Assembly: GCA_023525715.1 (NCBI GenBank)
Contig: CM042010.1
Location: 157,265,907 to 157,329,906, forward strand
Origin: Cichorium intybus
Taxonomy: Eukaryota > Streptophyta > Magnoliopsida > Asterales > Asteraceae
DNA length: 64,000 nt
Direction of reading: 5' to 3'
Shown here piece by piece: positions 48,445-62,479 of the stretch (position 1 is its first letter; every line of letters begins with the position of its first letter). The translations under genes were made by a program, and so were the position numbers. The notes below the pieces were generated by a model that made no database searches, had not been told where the DNA came from, and saw only the letters and a program-made list of their open reading frames with translations.

Positions 48445-49118
48445 GGGTTCAATGCAGAACCAAATTAAATCACCTAACTGCAGAACCATGTTCATCAATG
48501 AACATAAATCCCAAAAACCCCAAAACCAAATATCGTAAAAGATTTTACCCTGTAATCGGCATTCTCCAATTCGACCAACATCTTCTCTGCTAGGGTTTAA
48601 TTGAGGTATGAACTGTTTTTTGTAGTTTATTCGTGCGTAATATTGGGTTGGTTAAGCGTATGTAATCGTAAAAGATTTGACCTGTAATCGTATGTTCATA
48701 CATGAACATATGTTCATTAATGAACATATGTTCATGTATGAACAAATTTGGATTTTTCCTGCTTACGTGAAGAAGTAGCAACTTCAAAAGGATGATTTCT
48801 ATTACTTAACCTCCTTCTATTACTCATAATCGGACCAGTTCCTCCACCTTCTTCTTTCATCCGCGATTTTGGAGATTTACGATCTGGGGTTCTGTGAGAT
48901 TAGAATCGAACATTAATGTTGTAAATTGAAGCTGGATTACACTATTAGGAACATGAATCAAGCGGTGGAAGGTGGAGATGAACACGGGTGAAAATGGTGA
49001 TCGATTGGCACGATGAAATTGTTGATTGGGGTGTCGGTTTTGGGGTTTTTGGGATTTATGTTCATTGATGAACATGGTTCTGCAGTTAGGTGATTTAATT
49101 TAGTTCAGTATTGAACCC
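48445..49118. mobile_element. Foldback/MITE element with ~85-bp inverted ends and ATGTTCAT palindromes
   Basis: The left end (GGGTTCAATGCAGAACC, TTAAATCACCTAACTGCAG, CAAAAACCCCAAAACC) is repeated inverted at the right end with only a few changes. Within the ends is the palindrome ATGTTCAT-CA-ATGAACAT. Near 48690-48745 the same ATGTTCAT/ATGAACAT words occur head to head three times. It has no coding potential. No clean target duplication was found. The right end lies next to a (TA)n array at 49122-49196. Confidence 0.7.

Positions 49119-49121
<3 letters not shown>

Positions 49122-49196
<75 letters not shown>
49122..49196. repeat. (TA)n microsatellite
   Basis: About 37 TA units directly adjoining the right end of the foldback element. 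Confidence 0.95.
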
Positions 49197-49200
<4 letters not shown>

Positions 49201-50112
49201 CATGTACGATCATATCATCTCAATTATATCTATTGAATGTTGCATTTCAATAAAACATAGTTATCTAATTTTAATAGAACTTATTTGGACATTTTTTAAT
49301 TACGCTCGAGATTATTTTTTTTCAAATATAAATCATTTTTCCTAGGAAAACATAATGTATTTTTAATTTCGTCTTATTGATAACTATTATTATATTTAAT
49401 TTATTAAAAATTTATTTTTTGGAAAAATTTATAAAAATATATTCTGTTAAATTATTTTGTTAATTTAATATTTAATTTAGATTTTACATTCAACATTACT
49501 TTGGTTAATCAACTTAGATATATATTTTCAATATTATTTAAATATTCGATCATTTGACTATTTTTTATTTTGATCATTATTACTATTTCACTATTGTTTT
49601 CAAGGCAACTTAATATACTTTTTTAACTTTATGTTATTTTTAACTATTATTATTTTTATTTAATAAAATTACTACCCGTTTTATAGATTTTAATTATTAT
49701 AAAAATAATTTTGGTCAAAATTTTATTAGTTTGACATTTCGATTTAGGTTTCACGTTTAGCATTCTATTTGAACTTTTTAATTATTTAAAAAAGTATTAT
49801 TCGGATAATTATTTCAAGTTTATTCAACATTTCGTTTTACGTTTTGAAATTAGCGTCACTTTTAGATCAAATATATTAGATTAGTTATTATAATGTGGTA
49901 GCATTAAAAAATATAATGTTTTACATCCAATTTTAACAAATATATTAAATATGTTAAGTTAAAAGTTGAAGAATTAAGTTTTATATATTTATTTTATTTT
50001 CACTTATCTCACATTAATTAACCAAATTGTAATCATTATTAGAAGAAATTTGAAAAGTCATGGAAGTTTCAAATTGATGTGGTGCTAGTATTTGTGCTTC
50101 TTTTATAAGATA

Positions 50113-52982
50113 CTAGGCGTATCCCCGCGCGTTGCGCAGGAATAAAATATATTTGGAAAAAGATATTGGCATATCATATAAGAATCTGAAAACATTAGAT
50201 CTAATATAAAGACGTAGGTTTAATTATAAATATGTCATCAGAATATATATCATGTATCAATTATAAAATTTTCATCACAAAACTCAAACATAATATCATA
50301 ATCATATATTTAATATAATTATAATGTTATCAACATGTTAATTTAACCAACATCAATGAAACATTCAATAGTAATTTTGTATTATATATGTATACTGTAA
50401 TTAAAACATAAGAAAATGTCTTAACATGAATTAGCTCAACATCTAAATAAAATAGAAATAAACATAGTAATAATATTACAAATGTTACCATTGAGAAAGA
50501 CTTGTATTATTATGACAATTTTCTTCATGAGTTTCTTTAAAGGTAATGAATATAAACTTTTGCAAATTTTATTATTTAGTTACATTCGATGATTCGAATC
50601 CTTAAATTTCATTGTTTACCCTATCTATTATAAAAGCTAACAATATACTTTGACTTCTAAATAATTTCACAAAATCAAACTTAAAGACTTTATTTAAACA
50701 TAACTAACTCTAATTGATAATTAAAAAAAAGAATCACTTTTGTCTCTTGAATAGTATCGTAGTATGAATTTTTATGAATTTGATATACACATAACACCAT
50801 GCAAAAAAAAAGTTCTCTATATTTCTCTTTTTCATCCGATGAACACATAAATACCTAGAAAAAAATATTGAGGTAAGTTAGTCAATAATGAAACTAAAGC
50901 ACGAAATCTCAATGGATGTTAGCAAAATATATAAATGTGTTTCAAGTCTTATTTTCCTTCATCTCATTCTTTAAGTCAATCAACTTGATTTATCTCAATA
51001 AACTATATATACATCTATATTAACCATAATCATCGATTAAATATCATAAGTTAGAAAAACTATTAAGTTGTAGTGATTAATTAGTTGAGAATTGAAAGGT
51101 TTTTATTTATGATTAACCAATATAAATTACTAACAAATTAATTAGACTAAGTTGAAGAGTTTGGTAGTTTTATGGTTCAAGATAGATAACATATCTTGAA
51201 CCACGTTGAATTGTAAGGTATTTATTATAATAATTATAAAGATAAATATAAAAATAAAGAAAGATAACGATTTAATCAATTATAAATAATTTAATTAAAT
51301 AAAAGTTTTGAAATTAATATATAAGATATCATTATTTTTATGAAACCATATGCTTTTATTTCTATATACTATTTAAAAGTCAAAAAATTTAATCAATATA
51401 ATATATTTCAATTAAAAACATTTCATTAAGTGCTTAATTGATTAATTTAAAAAACTTAAAACCTATTCAACTACCATAACCATAAATTATAACACCTTAA
51501 ATAGACTACTTAATATTATTATTATGTAAGTCAAAAACTCTTGAATGATTGTAATTAATTAGTGGAAAGTTGAAGAGTTTTGGAAGTTTCAAATAAATAT
51601 GGTGCAATTATGATTCATATCTTCAACCATATACATTTGAATACCTATATTATATGATTTGTAATGATGATAATGATAATGATAATGATAATGACAATGA
51701 TAATAATAATAAGACAATGATATAATGATAGTGATGGTAATGATAATGATAACGATGATAAATGATAGATGATAGATGATGTTGGTCATTTATTTTAGAT
51801 AACATTTTTATAATGAATTCGGTGCATAAAATAACTATAATTATATTTATATCATGTTTTATAAAGTTTTATTATTTTTCTATTATGTTTTTATTAAGAT
51901 TTAGATTAGTAGTTTTTTCTATTATATTATTACTATGTTTTAAATTAGTAGTTTTTTTGTTCAACAATCTTATCCATGCTACTTCATTCAATCTAAAAAC
52001 ATCAATCAAAATCATAAAAAATAAACATAAGAAAAATGTAAGAATGATCACATTGAAAACATATAAAATCATAACTGAAGAAATATCAAAGAAAGCTAAT
52101 AATTATTTGACCAGATGTTGGCAAATCAAGTCAATAGATAATCTATTGATAATAACATCATTCTTCATTCAAATAAACCAATACGTTGTAAAATTTCAAA
52201 AACTTAAAGATTTAACTCAATCATATTAAGAATCAAGAGAGATGAAATAGAGATAATACATTTTTCATCAGTTGATTGTCAAACTAATAAGAAATACAAT
52301 TCATCATTATTTCAATCTCGAAAATAAAAATATAAAAAAGCGATAATAAAATAAGTATTAATACCATTCTTAGTTTAAATAAACCAACCCGTTGCAATAT
52401 TTCAAAAACTTAAAAATCCAGTTCAATCACATTAAGAATCAAGAAATATGAAATCGAGATAATACATATTTTCTATCATATTGATAGTGAAACTAATAAG
52501 ATACACAATTCATCATTATTTCAATCTCGAAAATAAAAATCTAAAAAAGCGAGAATAAAATGCGTATTGTTACCAAGAGAATATTGAAGTAAAAATTGAT
52601 TAAGTTAATCCTAAAACAAGAAGAATATTGGGAATACGATGTGAACTTTGGATTGAACCAAACTGATTAAAAACATAATATAATATTTGGTTAACTGAAT
52701 ACTTACGTGTGTATTGACATGGAACTTGTAAGGAGTTTTCGGCGACTTTAGGATCAAATGACATTGGATTATGAGAGCTCTTGAAGCTTGAATAAACATA
52801 TGTTTTATAAACTATAAAATGAGTTTTTGAAGAAATTTATAGTGAATGAAATAAAATTAATTGTCATTAATTTAGGAGATATGAAAAGTTTGTAGGTTTC
52901 AAATCAATATGGTTTGAGATATCAACTTATCTCTAACCACATGATTTTGATGGCCTCTATTATAAGTATAGATAGATATAGA
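50113..52982 (-). mobile_element. Non-autonomous Helitron copy 2 (minus strand)
   Basis: On the minus strand it starts TCTATATCTATCTATACTTA at 52982 after an A. It ends with the hairpin CCTGCGC-AAC-GCGCGGG, GATACGC and CTAG (50113-50116) followed by T. No Rep/helicase is present. A second 5'-end-like stretch at about 51585-51655 (AAATATGGTGCAATTATG region), followed by a (GATAAT)n microsatellite, suggests that two copies are joined inside these limits. Plus-strand ORFs such as 51813-52229 are AT-rich by-products. Confidence 0.65.
51660..51783. repeat. Imperfect (GATAAT)n microsatellite
   Basis: Repeated GATAAT/GATGATA words for about 120 bp, next to an internal Helitron-end-like sequence. 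Confidence 0.9.
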
Positions 52983-53049
52983 TTTGTCATAAATATATAA
53001 CTCAACGTCAGACATAATTTTGTATAATCCAAATAGTTATAACAAATTA

Positions 53050-53220
53050 AATGAATATCCGTGCATTATGTAGAATGTATTTACATATTTAAAATATTGA
53101 CAAGTATATTGATAAAAATAACTATATGGGTGCTAATAACAATGAAATAATAGTTTTTATATTAAGTTAATGTAAGATACCGTAATTATTACGAACCATG
53201 TAATAAAAAGAGAAACATTA
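53050..53220 (-). mobile_element. Decayed third Helitron 3'-end copy
   Basis: The phrase GAATATCCGTGCATTATGTA aligns with the GC-hairpin ends at 48177 and 50113 after CpG-type decay. The following sequence (ATTGACA, ATAACTA, AACAATGAAATAATAG) tracks copy 1. CTAG is no longer present. Confidence 0.4.
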
Positions 53221-53464
53221 ATACTAAGGCTATGGGGTGTGGGGACTTCCCAAGACATCCCAGGACTGTCGTCAGCGATACGTCATCAAGACACATCACA
53301 GGAAATGCAAGACATCGTAACATTACTTTTAATTTCCACGTCATCATTTAATTTTTGTTTTTTAAATAAATTTAAACATTAAATTAAATAAAACAAAACA
53401 TTAAATTATTTAAAATAAAACGGCACAATAAAAAAATTACATTAAAAACCAATTTAAAAAAAAC

Positions 53465-54717
53465 CTAATTATCGTCTTCGGTTTCGTCGTACTGATTAGC
53501 GTAGACATGCTCGGTCAAATCATGCCGAAGATTGACATTCTTTTCCTCATTTTGAATTTCTAGTAATTTCGCAAAGTATTGTTCGCTACCAGGTACAAAT
53601 TGTACTGACATGTGTATCATATGATAAGCTTGATACGTGCAAATAGCCCGCTATTTTTCTTCAATGATCATATTGTGTAGTATGATACAACAATACTTTA
53701 CTTTGCCTATGTTCTCGAGACTCCATGCTTGTGTCAGGTTGTGCTCTATATGACATTTATTTTTTAGGACACCGAATGCACGTTCCACATCTTTCCGTGC
53801 CGACTCTTGAACTTTCGTGAATAGTACTCATTTCTCGTCAACCGGATGTTGGTACACCTTTACAAATGTAGAATAATTAGAATATATATCGTCGGTAAGT
53901 AAATACCCACGTGGGTACTCTGAGTCATTCACTACAAATGAAACGTCGGCCAGACTTGCCTTGTAGGATATGGTTAAATAATGCCGATGAATCTAGAACA
54001 ATTATGTCGTTGTTTGACCTTGGAACTCTGAAGTATGAATGTCAAATCCATAAATCCTGTGAGCCCACGACTTCTAGTATTAGTGAAGCTTTGCAGTGAT
54101 CACAACGAGTGTATTGTCTTTTCCACACGTTAAGACAATTTTCCTAATCCCAACGTGTATAATCGATGCTTCCAAGCATACCCGTTAGACCGTGTGCCGG
54201 GTGATGTGCAACATATAATTCTTCGACATCATTAGGTGTGAGTTTTTGCAAATAGATATGACTGTAAAGCTCAATAATATATTCACAAAACAAATACATA
54301 TTTTCCCGTGCTGTTCTTACGAACATCCTCAAGTAATCGTCGACTGCATCAAAAGACACGCCATAACCAATAACACGAAGGGCAACTCCACATTTTTGGT
54401 ATAGCGAGAAATCCTATTTGCCTCGACTGTCGTATCTCAATTGGAAGAATTTGTAGTTATCCTCCAAGTCATGTGCAATCCGTAGAAACATATCTCTGCT
54501 CAAACGAAACCGACGTTTGAAATCTTTGTCGTCATACATGCAATTGTCAGAAAAGTAGTCTCAAATAAAAATCTTGCGCCCTTCTTCACGGTTTCAATTT
54601 TTTTGCCTTTAGTCTACGTTGCTTGACCGAACTTTCTCCTTCATCTGCAATAATGCTTGTGACTTGCAACATCGCAGTGAAAAACATTCCATCGGCTAAG
54701 GAGGAGTCAGACGACAT
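53465..54717 (-). pseudogene. PIF/Harbinger transposase (ALP1-like) pseudogene
   Basis: The minus strand starts MSSDSSLADGMFF at 54717 and gives, with interruptions, FRLSRDMFLRIAHDLE, FDAVDDYLRMFVRTARE, GLTGMLGSIDYTRWDW, the block LILEVVGSQDLWIWHSYF with SNNDI, and a C-terminus ending YANQYDETEDDN at 53465. GSID and SNNDI carry the expected first two catalytic Asp residues of the DDE nuclease. At least four in-frame stops or frameshifts were seen (near 54600, 54550, 54420 and below 53970), so it cannot encode an active enzyme. Related domesticated genes in plants include ALP1. Confidence 0.88.
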
Positions 54718-54737
54718 TGAATTTGAATCGTGCTCCA

Positions 54738-54855
<118 letters not shown>

Positions 54856-55081
54856 TTGGAAGTGTATATGTTGTGTGTGTATTTATTGTATGTGAGGTAT
54901 ATGTATATATAGGGTAAAAAGAAAGGAATTTTTTTTTAACTTAACGGCTAATTGTCCTTCTCACGCGTCTCCCACACGATGACCCTGGAACGCAACGATT
55001 TGAGAACACGCGGGGGGCGGGGGGTGTAGTCGGCGTCCTCCCTACTGAGGTGGTGGGTCTGGGGCACATCCCACAGCCTAA

Positions 55082-56603
55082 GCATCTTAAATCTTAATGT
55101 CTTATATATGTGGTAACACGTCGTAATAGTAAATATAGTTTTCGATTTATGTTATATTTAATACCCTATTTAAGTTAATAAATAAGAAAGTGACAAAAAG
55201 GAAGGTTATTTTCGTCATTTTGGACATAAATAACGGAGGCATTATATGGTAAGAGAAGTGATATTTTACATTTGAAAAATTGATTCATCCACATTATGTA
55301 CAATACATTTGCAACTATCGTACAAGTCAATAAAACATATAGTTAATGTGGATCAATCAATTTATTTAGTGGATATATCACTTCCTATACGGTAACCCTT
55401 TTGAGGGACGCACAGTGTAAAGAAATGCCAACTACAAAAACCAAAACTGTAAAAAAAAACTTGGACTAAAAATATAAAACGTGGCAACACAAGGAACAAA
55501 ACTGTAATTTACTCTGTATCTTATCTAAATGTTGGTTCTTGCATGTTTGAGCGTAATGAATACAAAAAGACTTTACCCTGTGATCCCACTTGAAAGTTCA
55601 AACATTAAAAACTGAACGAAACAATCATGATTTAGAAATAGCGCGTGCACATGTAAAAGCAATAAACTATTAAAAAAAATCTTTAGCTGAATCTAATTGA
55701 AAATAAAATTCTCTAGCTGAATTTAATTCTCGTAGCTTGGCCTAAAATATCATTTTCTTTAAATCATGAACCTAAAGAAAACAACTAGCTAGCATAGCTG
55801 AATTAAATTCTTGTAGCTTGATATCCTTATTAAATGAACAGTTACTCAAATCTCGCTTTAAAACACACACCGTGAATAAGGCTACAAACAAGTCGAACTT
55901 GAATCGACTCGTTTGGATTTAATTCTAAATTTTCTTATAAGATCCTATTTTGAAATAAGAACATCTACTCAATTGGATTATTGATTTTTTGGGTTGAGAG
56001 GCCAACAAGATGTGTGGATTTCCAATAAGATTACATCGACAACCACCAATATTGATGTCTCAAATGTCCATTTATGATGTCTCAACCTCAATGGGGGGTC
56101 ATGAGCAATAACTCTGGTCCCCTTCAATTAGGTTTCGTCAAATATCATTCTCATGAATAATGAAATGTGCTAAGCACTTATGTCGTATCAGGGAATCAAT
56201 TTGATGCTCACATTTGTTAATGACGTGAAGCATATCCTTAGATTATATATCAAATCAAAAGGTTTTAATGAGATAATACCGCGTTGTCGGTTTACAGGTA
56301 AACAAGAATGATTTTTCGTATCACCGATAGAATAACTGTATGCATATTTTTTATTCTTGGTGGTTGTAACAATCGTACAATTCCACTATGTCAAGACCTT
56401 TTTCACGTTGTACGAAAACCATTACCGATCCAGCTATTGTTATATATACAAAAAATATAATTTTTATCCGACTAAAATAGTGAGGATTTAGCCTTTAGGG
56501 TATACAGTCCAGTTCAATGCATGTCAAACAAAGTACAATCTGATTATGTCATTAATTACTTACGAAAATTAAAAAAAGAAAATGGTGATCATTTTCAAGC
56601 AGT
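55082..56603. other. AT-rich spacer, includes 3' flank of the 2OG oxygenase gene
   Basis: No supported gene. Two related phrases with TAGCTGAATTTAATTC-type sequence lie near 55715 and 55800. Nothing else was recognised. Confidence 0.4.
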
Positions 56604-58060
56604 CTATCTTTTCGATTGCAATCCACTACTTCCATAATATTGCTTTGTTGTTTCTTTTGAGAATTCTGCAAATGTCATTCCATCCTTCAATCGATCACAA
56701 AGTGGTGGAACTAATTTAACAAGATCCGAACTTGGTTTTTGACACTGATTCTCCTCATCATATATTCTTGAATACCCATCATTTGATCTCGAATGTTCCA
56801 CTGAAAAATCATAAACAGAAAGTTTCTTGTTCCATGAAGGCTGCAAGAACACAACAAACGTTTCCCGACTCATATTTTCCAAGTTTTTAGGTCTACAAAC
56901 AGAATGAAGAGTTGCACGAAGTTTCCCCTTTGACAAGATATCACCTGATTCCCCTACCTGAATAATAAAACTCCCAGAAGGTGCCTTCACCATTGCAACA
57001 CTATTTTTATCTGGATCAAGTATTTGCAAATACGTATGTCCACTAGGGGAAGGGCATTCTTGTCCATCACATGATTGAGGAGATTCATTATTTTCGGGAA
57101 CAGAAATAAACATTGGATCTGTCAAAACAGTGAACACACCATAATCATAATGCCATTGCTGCCATAAATCAGAGTGATTAAAGTTGGTTTTCTTGAATGT
57201 CTTCTTTTTGGGTTGTGTACTGTTTGAAGCCTGTAGAATAAGGTTATCTAGATATGAATGGTAGTGTATAAGACGCCCTTTAGCTGAGCATGATTCTAGT
57301 AAGCTATGCTCTAGCTCATGTCCACTAATGATTTTGTCACACACTCTTGCTAGTTGAAGACCTACCTCCATCATGCAATTTCCTAGCTCTTTGAATAAGT
57401 TACCAAGATTATTGAATTCGGTTAGATTTTCAATATCTGAATACCGATCTTCAATCCGTGGGAGATTTATGTTACAGATGCTGCTCGCATCTAGATCTTG
57501 GTTGTATTTTAATTGCATAGCGAAAGGGGAGACTGTTCTATCAATGTTCTTCAGTGGAACATCACTCCCTAACCCATGATCCTGCAGACATAACACCAGT
57601 AGGTCAGCTTCTTGGTGGACGGACATATGTAAGCAATTGGTATCGTTCTATATTCAAAACTAACTGCTTGATCCAATCCATAAAGATCAAAACAAAGCTA
57701 GTTCGCTTGGTTCAGGCATTTCATCAAACACATAAGCAACATTTCTAGAATCAACAATTTATTGTTTTGTTTCTAATGCATTACCTTCAGTACGCGTTTG
57801 CGATCTTCATTGTTAAGAAGAGCAAGTTTTCGAGCCATTGGAAGCAGTTTTTGGCGGAGAGCGGAGGCATTGTGGACTCCGGTGACGGCGAGAAGACCTG
57901 GACCTGACGGACCTAGGTTTTTCATAATTTTGCTCATCACTGATTCCAGATATGGGATGTTTTTGGAGGTTGTTGGTAATTGGTGATCTGAAGAAGACAG
58001 TGCCATGAGATCAGAATAGCGGAGATCATAGAGTTCCACGGTTTCACCTTCTTCCATCAT
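56604..58060 (-). CDS. 2OG-Fe(II) oxygenase, isopenicillin-N-synthase-like family
   Basis: Two exons, 58060-57785 (92 codons) and 57581-56604 (325 codons plus stop), give 417 residues, with a 203-bp intron having GT/AG borders. The N-terminal DIOX_N-like part has YLESVMSKIMKNLGPSGPGLLAVTGV in outline. The catalytic core has H236 and D238 (WHYDYGVFTVLTD), H318 (RATLHSVCRP) and R331 (SRETFVVFLQP) for 2OG binding, the expected order for the 2OG-FeII_Oxy fold. This resembles a poorly studied plant clade separate from the hormone and flavonoid dioxygenases; the substrate is unknown. An in-frame second Met follows the first. The gene looks intact. Confidence 0.9.
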
Positions 58061-58455
58061 GGTTATGGTTTTGGCGGGCGTGAGATGTAAAGGTCAACTT
58101 AACGCCTGCGTTTGGAAAGAGATTTACAAACAACATAAATTAAATTAACGACTTAATGACTTAAAAAATGTAATAAACTAGGGGTTAGACCCCGTGTGCT
58201 GCTGCATGAATCCTAAAAATGATTAAATATAAAATATAATATTTTGTAACAAATTCATTATAATCAATAAAAATTCTTTAACAAAACATGCATAAACATG
58301 TAAAAGTGATTTAATAATATAAAGTTATAAAAACAAATTCATGTAAAATGTATTGTAAAATATAACGTAAATATAATTGTAAAAAACTACAGATAAAAAC
58401 GTAAATTAAAAAATATATATATTAAAAGAAGTGAATAAAAATTCGTAAAAAATAT
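58061..58455. other. Promoter side of the 2OG oxygenase gene and an old repeat end
   Basis: AT-rich upstream region of the minus-strand gene. At 58179-58215 the phrase CTAGGGGTTAGACCCC, followed by GTGTGCTGCTGCATG, resembles the reversed 3' end of a Helitron-like element (CTAG plus small hairpin), but the second end was not found. Confidence 0.3.
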
Positions 58456-58459
58456 AGAA

Positions 58460-58640
58460 TTTGACAAAAGTAAGTTATTTAAAAAGAAGTGCATTAATGG
58501 CTTGGCCGTGCTTAGAATCCAATGCAAAAAATAAAAGTGGGTTGCTGCTGCCTGTAGGGATCGAACATGAGACCTCATGTTTGCAAAACGCAGGCTTTAC
58601 TATTGAGCCAATCTTCGGCTTTAGTTACTTTTCCCGTAAA
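58460..58640 (-). mobile_element. tRNA-derived SINE-like sequence
   Basis: The minus strand has an A-box-like TGGCTCAATAG (58600-58610) and a B-box-like GTTCGATCCC (58557-58566) at tRNA-like spacing. It does not fold as an intact tRNA and continues into non-tRNA sequence (GGCAGCAGCAACCCAC). This is the build of the head of a plant SINE. The tail and target duplication were not resolved. Confidence 0.45.

Positions 58641-60752
<2,112 letters not shown>

Positions 60753-60831
<79 letters not shown>
60753..60831. repeat. (TA)n microsatellite
   Basis: About 39 TA units at the right edge of the Micron-like element. Confidence 0.95.
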
Positions 60832-60832
<1 letters not shown>

Positions 60833-62008
60833 TGTGAGTGTGTGTAAGAGATGGCTATGGCATTAAGTACTCTTGTGCACTTATGTCAATCGACTCAAGT
60901 ACAACCCCGCCTCATTATCGTTTGAAGAATTGAACTTCTTGCTAGGCTGGTAATTTAGAGCTAGCAATTGGAGGTTGGGTTTTGTCGTGCAACTAGAATA
61001 AGATCACTTCAGGGGCTACCATGATGCAGATGAATGTAGCATAACCCGTCCTTATAGCCTTTGATCAGTGGATTATTTATAACTTCGAAAGATAGTTAAG
61101 ATAGCTTGCTTCCAAGCCACTGTACTAGATGCACATGTAGTCATAGTAGTTGGCTCATAATGCCTCTGATCTCACAATGCGTCTAATCTATAGTAAAATA
61201 CTATTTTGTATGAATGGGGAATTGAGTCACTCTTTGATATATCAAAGAACCGATTTCAATAATCTATTAAAAGCCAACCTTGGTTTGGTGAATTGAAGTT
61301 GGTCTTGAACTCTTTTTCTTTAATTAATTAAGGCCACAAAATGCAGAGAAAAATCGTTAAAGAAACTCCTATCCCAGATTCGACTTTCTTTAGATTCTAC
61401 CCTAGGAAAAAAGAAAATTCTTAAAATTTCTAATTATTAAAAAAAGCTATTTGGACATTTCTTTAAAGTTAAGTTGAGGTTTAGATCTAGGTTTTATATT
61501 TAACATTATATTAAAATTAACAAGGTAAGTATATTAATTAATAATTCAAAAGCTATAACATGAAAAAATTTTTTACATCTAATGACAATTTAAACTAATA
61601 AATAAAATATATTAGGTTGAAAATTGAAATTTTATGATTACAAAGTAATAAGGGAGTTTAATATATTGAAAAACAGTTCATTAGTATGGTTAAATAATAA
61701 AAAATGAAGATGATATTCTATTTTAGAAGATATATAAATTATATATTTATTAGGGGGAAGTGATCTATACACAACATTTTTTAACTATACACACCAATTT
61801 ATGCATTAAAGGGATTATACATTATGCATAAAATATATTAAATTGTTGTGTATGGCTAAAAACTGTTGTGGACGGATCACTTCCCATTTATTAGAGTTTA
61901 AACATAATGCATTTGTATTAATATTTTTTTTCATAAAAACCCTTTCGAACGGTCTCATCATTTAATAAGTTTCTTTATTGACAATTAAACTTTTATAAAA
62001 TAGAAACG
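60832..62008. other. AT-rich spacer
   Basis: No supported gene. Near 61755-61880 are two partly inverted phrases (GGGGGAAGTGATC with ATACACAAC, and GGATCACTTCCC), suggesting a small old MITE of about 130 bp. Confidence 0.35.
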
Positions 62009-62288
62009 TAAGGCTGGGGGAGCAGTCCGCGAGCTATCCCCTCGCTAAACTGTGCCACGTTGGCGATGGCGAAGGCGAAGGAAAGGCGAGGAGTGGTTAG
62101 CGATGAGCTTGGCGAGGAGCTTGGCTGAGATTTCAGACTAAAAACAGTTTGGCGAGCTCGCTGAGATTTCGACGAGGAGCTTGGCGAATGGCGAATGGCG
62201 AGTGTGGCTGGAGCAGTTTGGCGAGCTTGGCGACTTCTTCGGCGAGTGGTTGGCGAGGGGGGTTAGCGAATTGCTCCCCCCAGCCTAA
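62009..62288. mobile_element. Tourist-like MITE (PIF/Harbinger type), 274 bp
   Basis: The element at 62012-62285 is flanked by TAA (62009-62011 and 62286-62288). Its inverted ends read GGCTGGGGGAGCA and, reversed, GGCTGGGGGGAGCA. The GC-rich interior is built from GGCGA/TTGGCGAG words. Its ends begin with the same GGCTG core as the Harbinger element at 53228-55078. It lies about 200 bp upstream of the cysteine-rich gene, just outside its TATA box. Confidence 0.88.
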
Positions 62289-62380
62289 GCATTTAAATCA
62301 GTTTTCTTCCATGTTAGTTACAAATAAGTAACTATCTTAATTTCAAGAACAATTTAATTAGCAAAACCTATTTTTACCAC

Positions 62381-62390
62381 TATATAAATG
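62381..62390 (+). promoter_or_regulatory. TATA box of the cysteine-rich peptide gene
   Basis: TATATAAATG lies about 100 bp upstream of the ATG at 62480, at a suitable distance for a 60-70-nt leader. It is the clearest TATA motif near any gene in the window. Confidence 0.6.
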
Positions 62391-62479
62391 AGAGAAACTA
62401 GCTTCATATCTATATCATATCCTACATATCTATATATCTATCATTTATTTCCATTGGTGTTTTTTTCGTACATACTAGA

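Larger units (their letters stand above)
48177..50110 (-). mobile_element. Non-autonomous Helitron copy 1 (minus strand)
   Basis: On the minus strand it ends with a GC hairpin (CTGCGC-AAC-GCGCGG), a short spacer and CTAG (48177-48180) followed by T. This matches the terminus of copy 2 at 50113. The far end near 50110 reads TCTTATAAAAG after an A on the minus strand and, just inside, shares AATTTGAAACTT-type sequence with the 5' end of copy 2. That end may have been truncated when copy 2 inserted. The interior holds a foldback element (48445-49118) and a (TA)n array; otherwise it is very AT-rich with no gene. Confidence 0.55.

Noticed and set aside
51813..52229. 138-residue plus-strand ORF
   Set aside because: AT-rich Helitron interior; Ile/Lys/Asn bias and no motifs.
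58550..58615. Functional tRNA gene
   Set aside because: A- and B-box-like words are present, but I could not form the acceptor stem or cloverleaf and the sequence continues as a SINE body.
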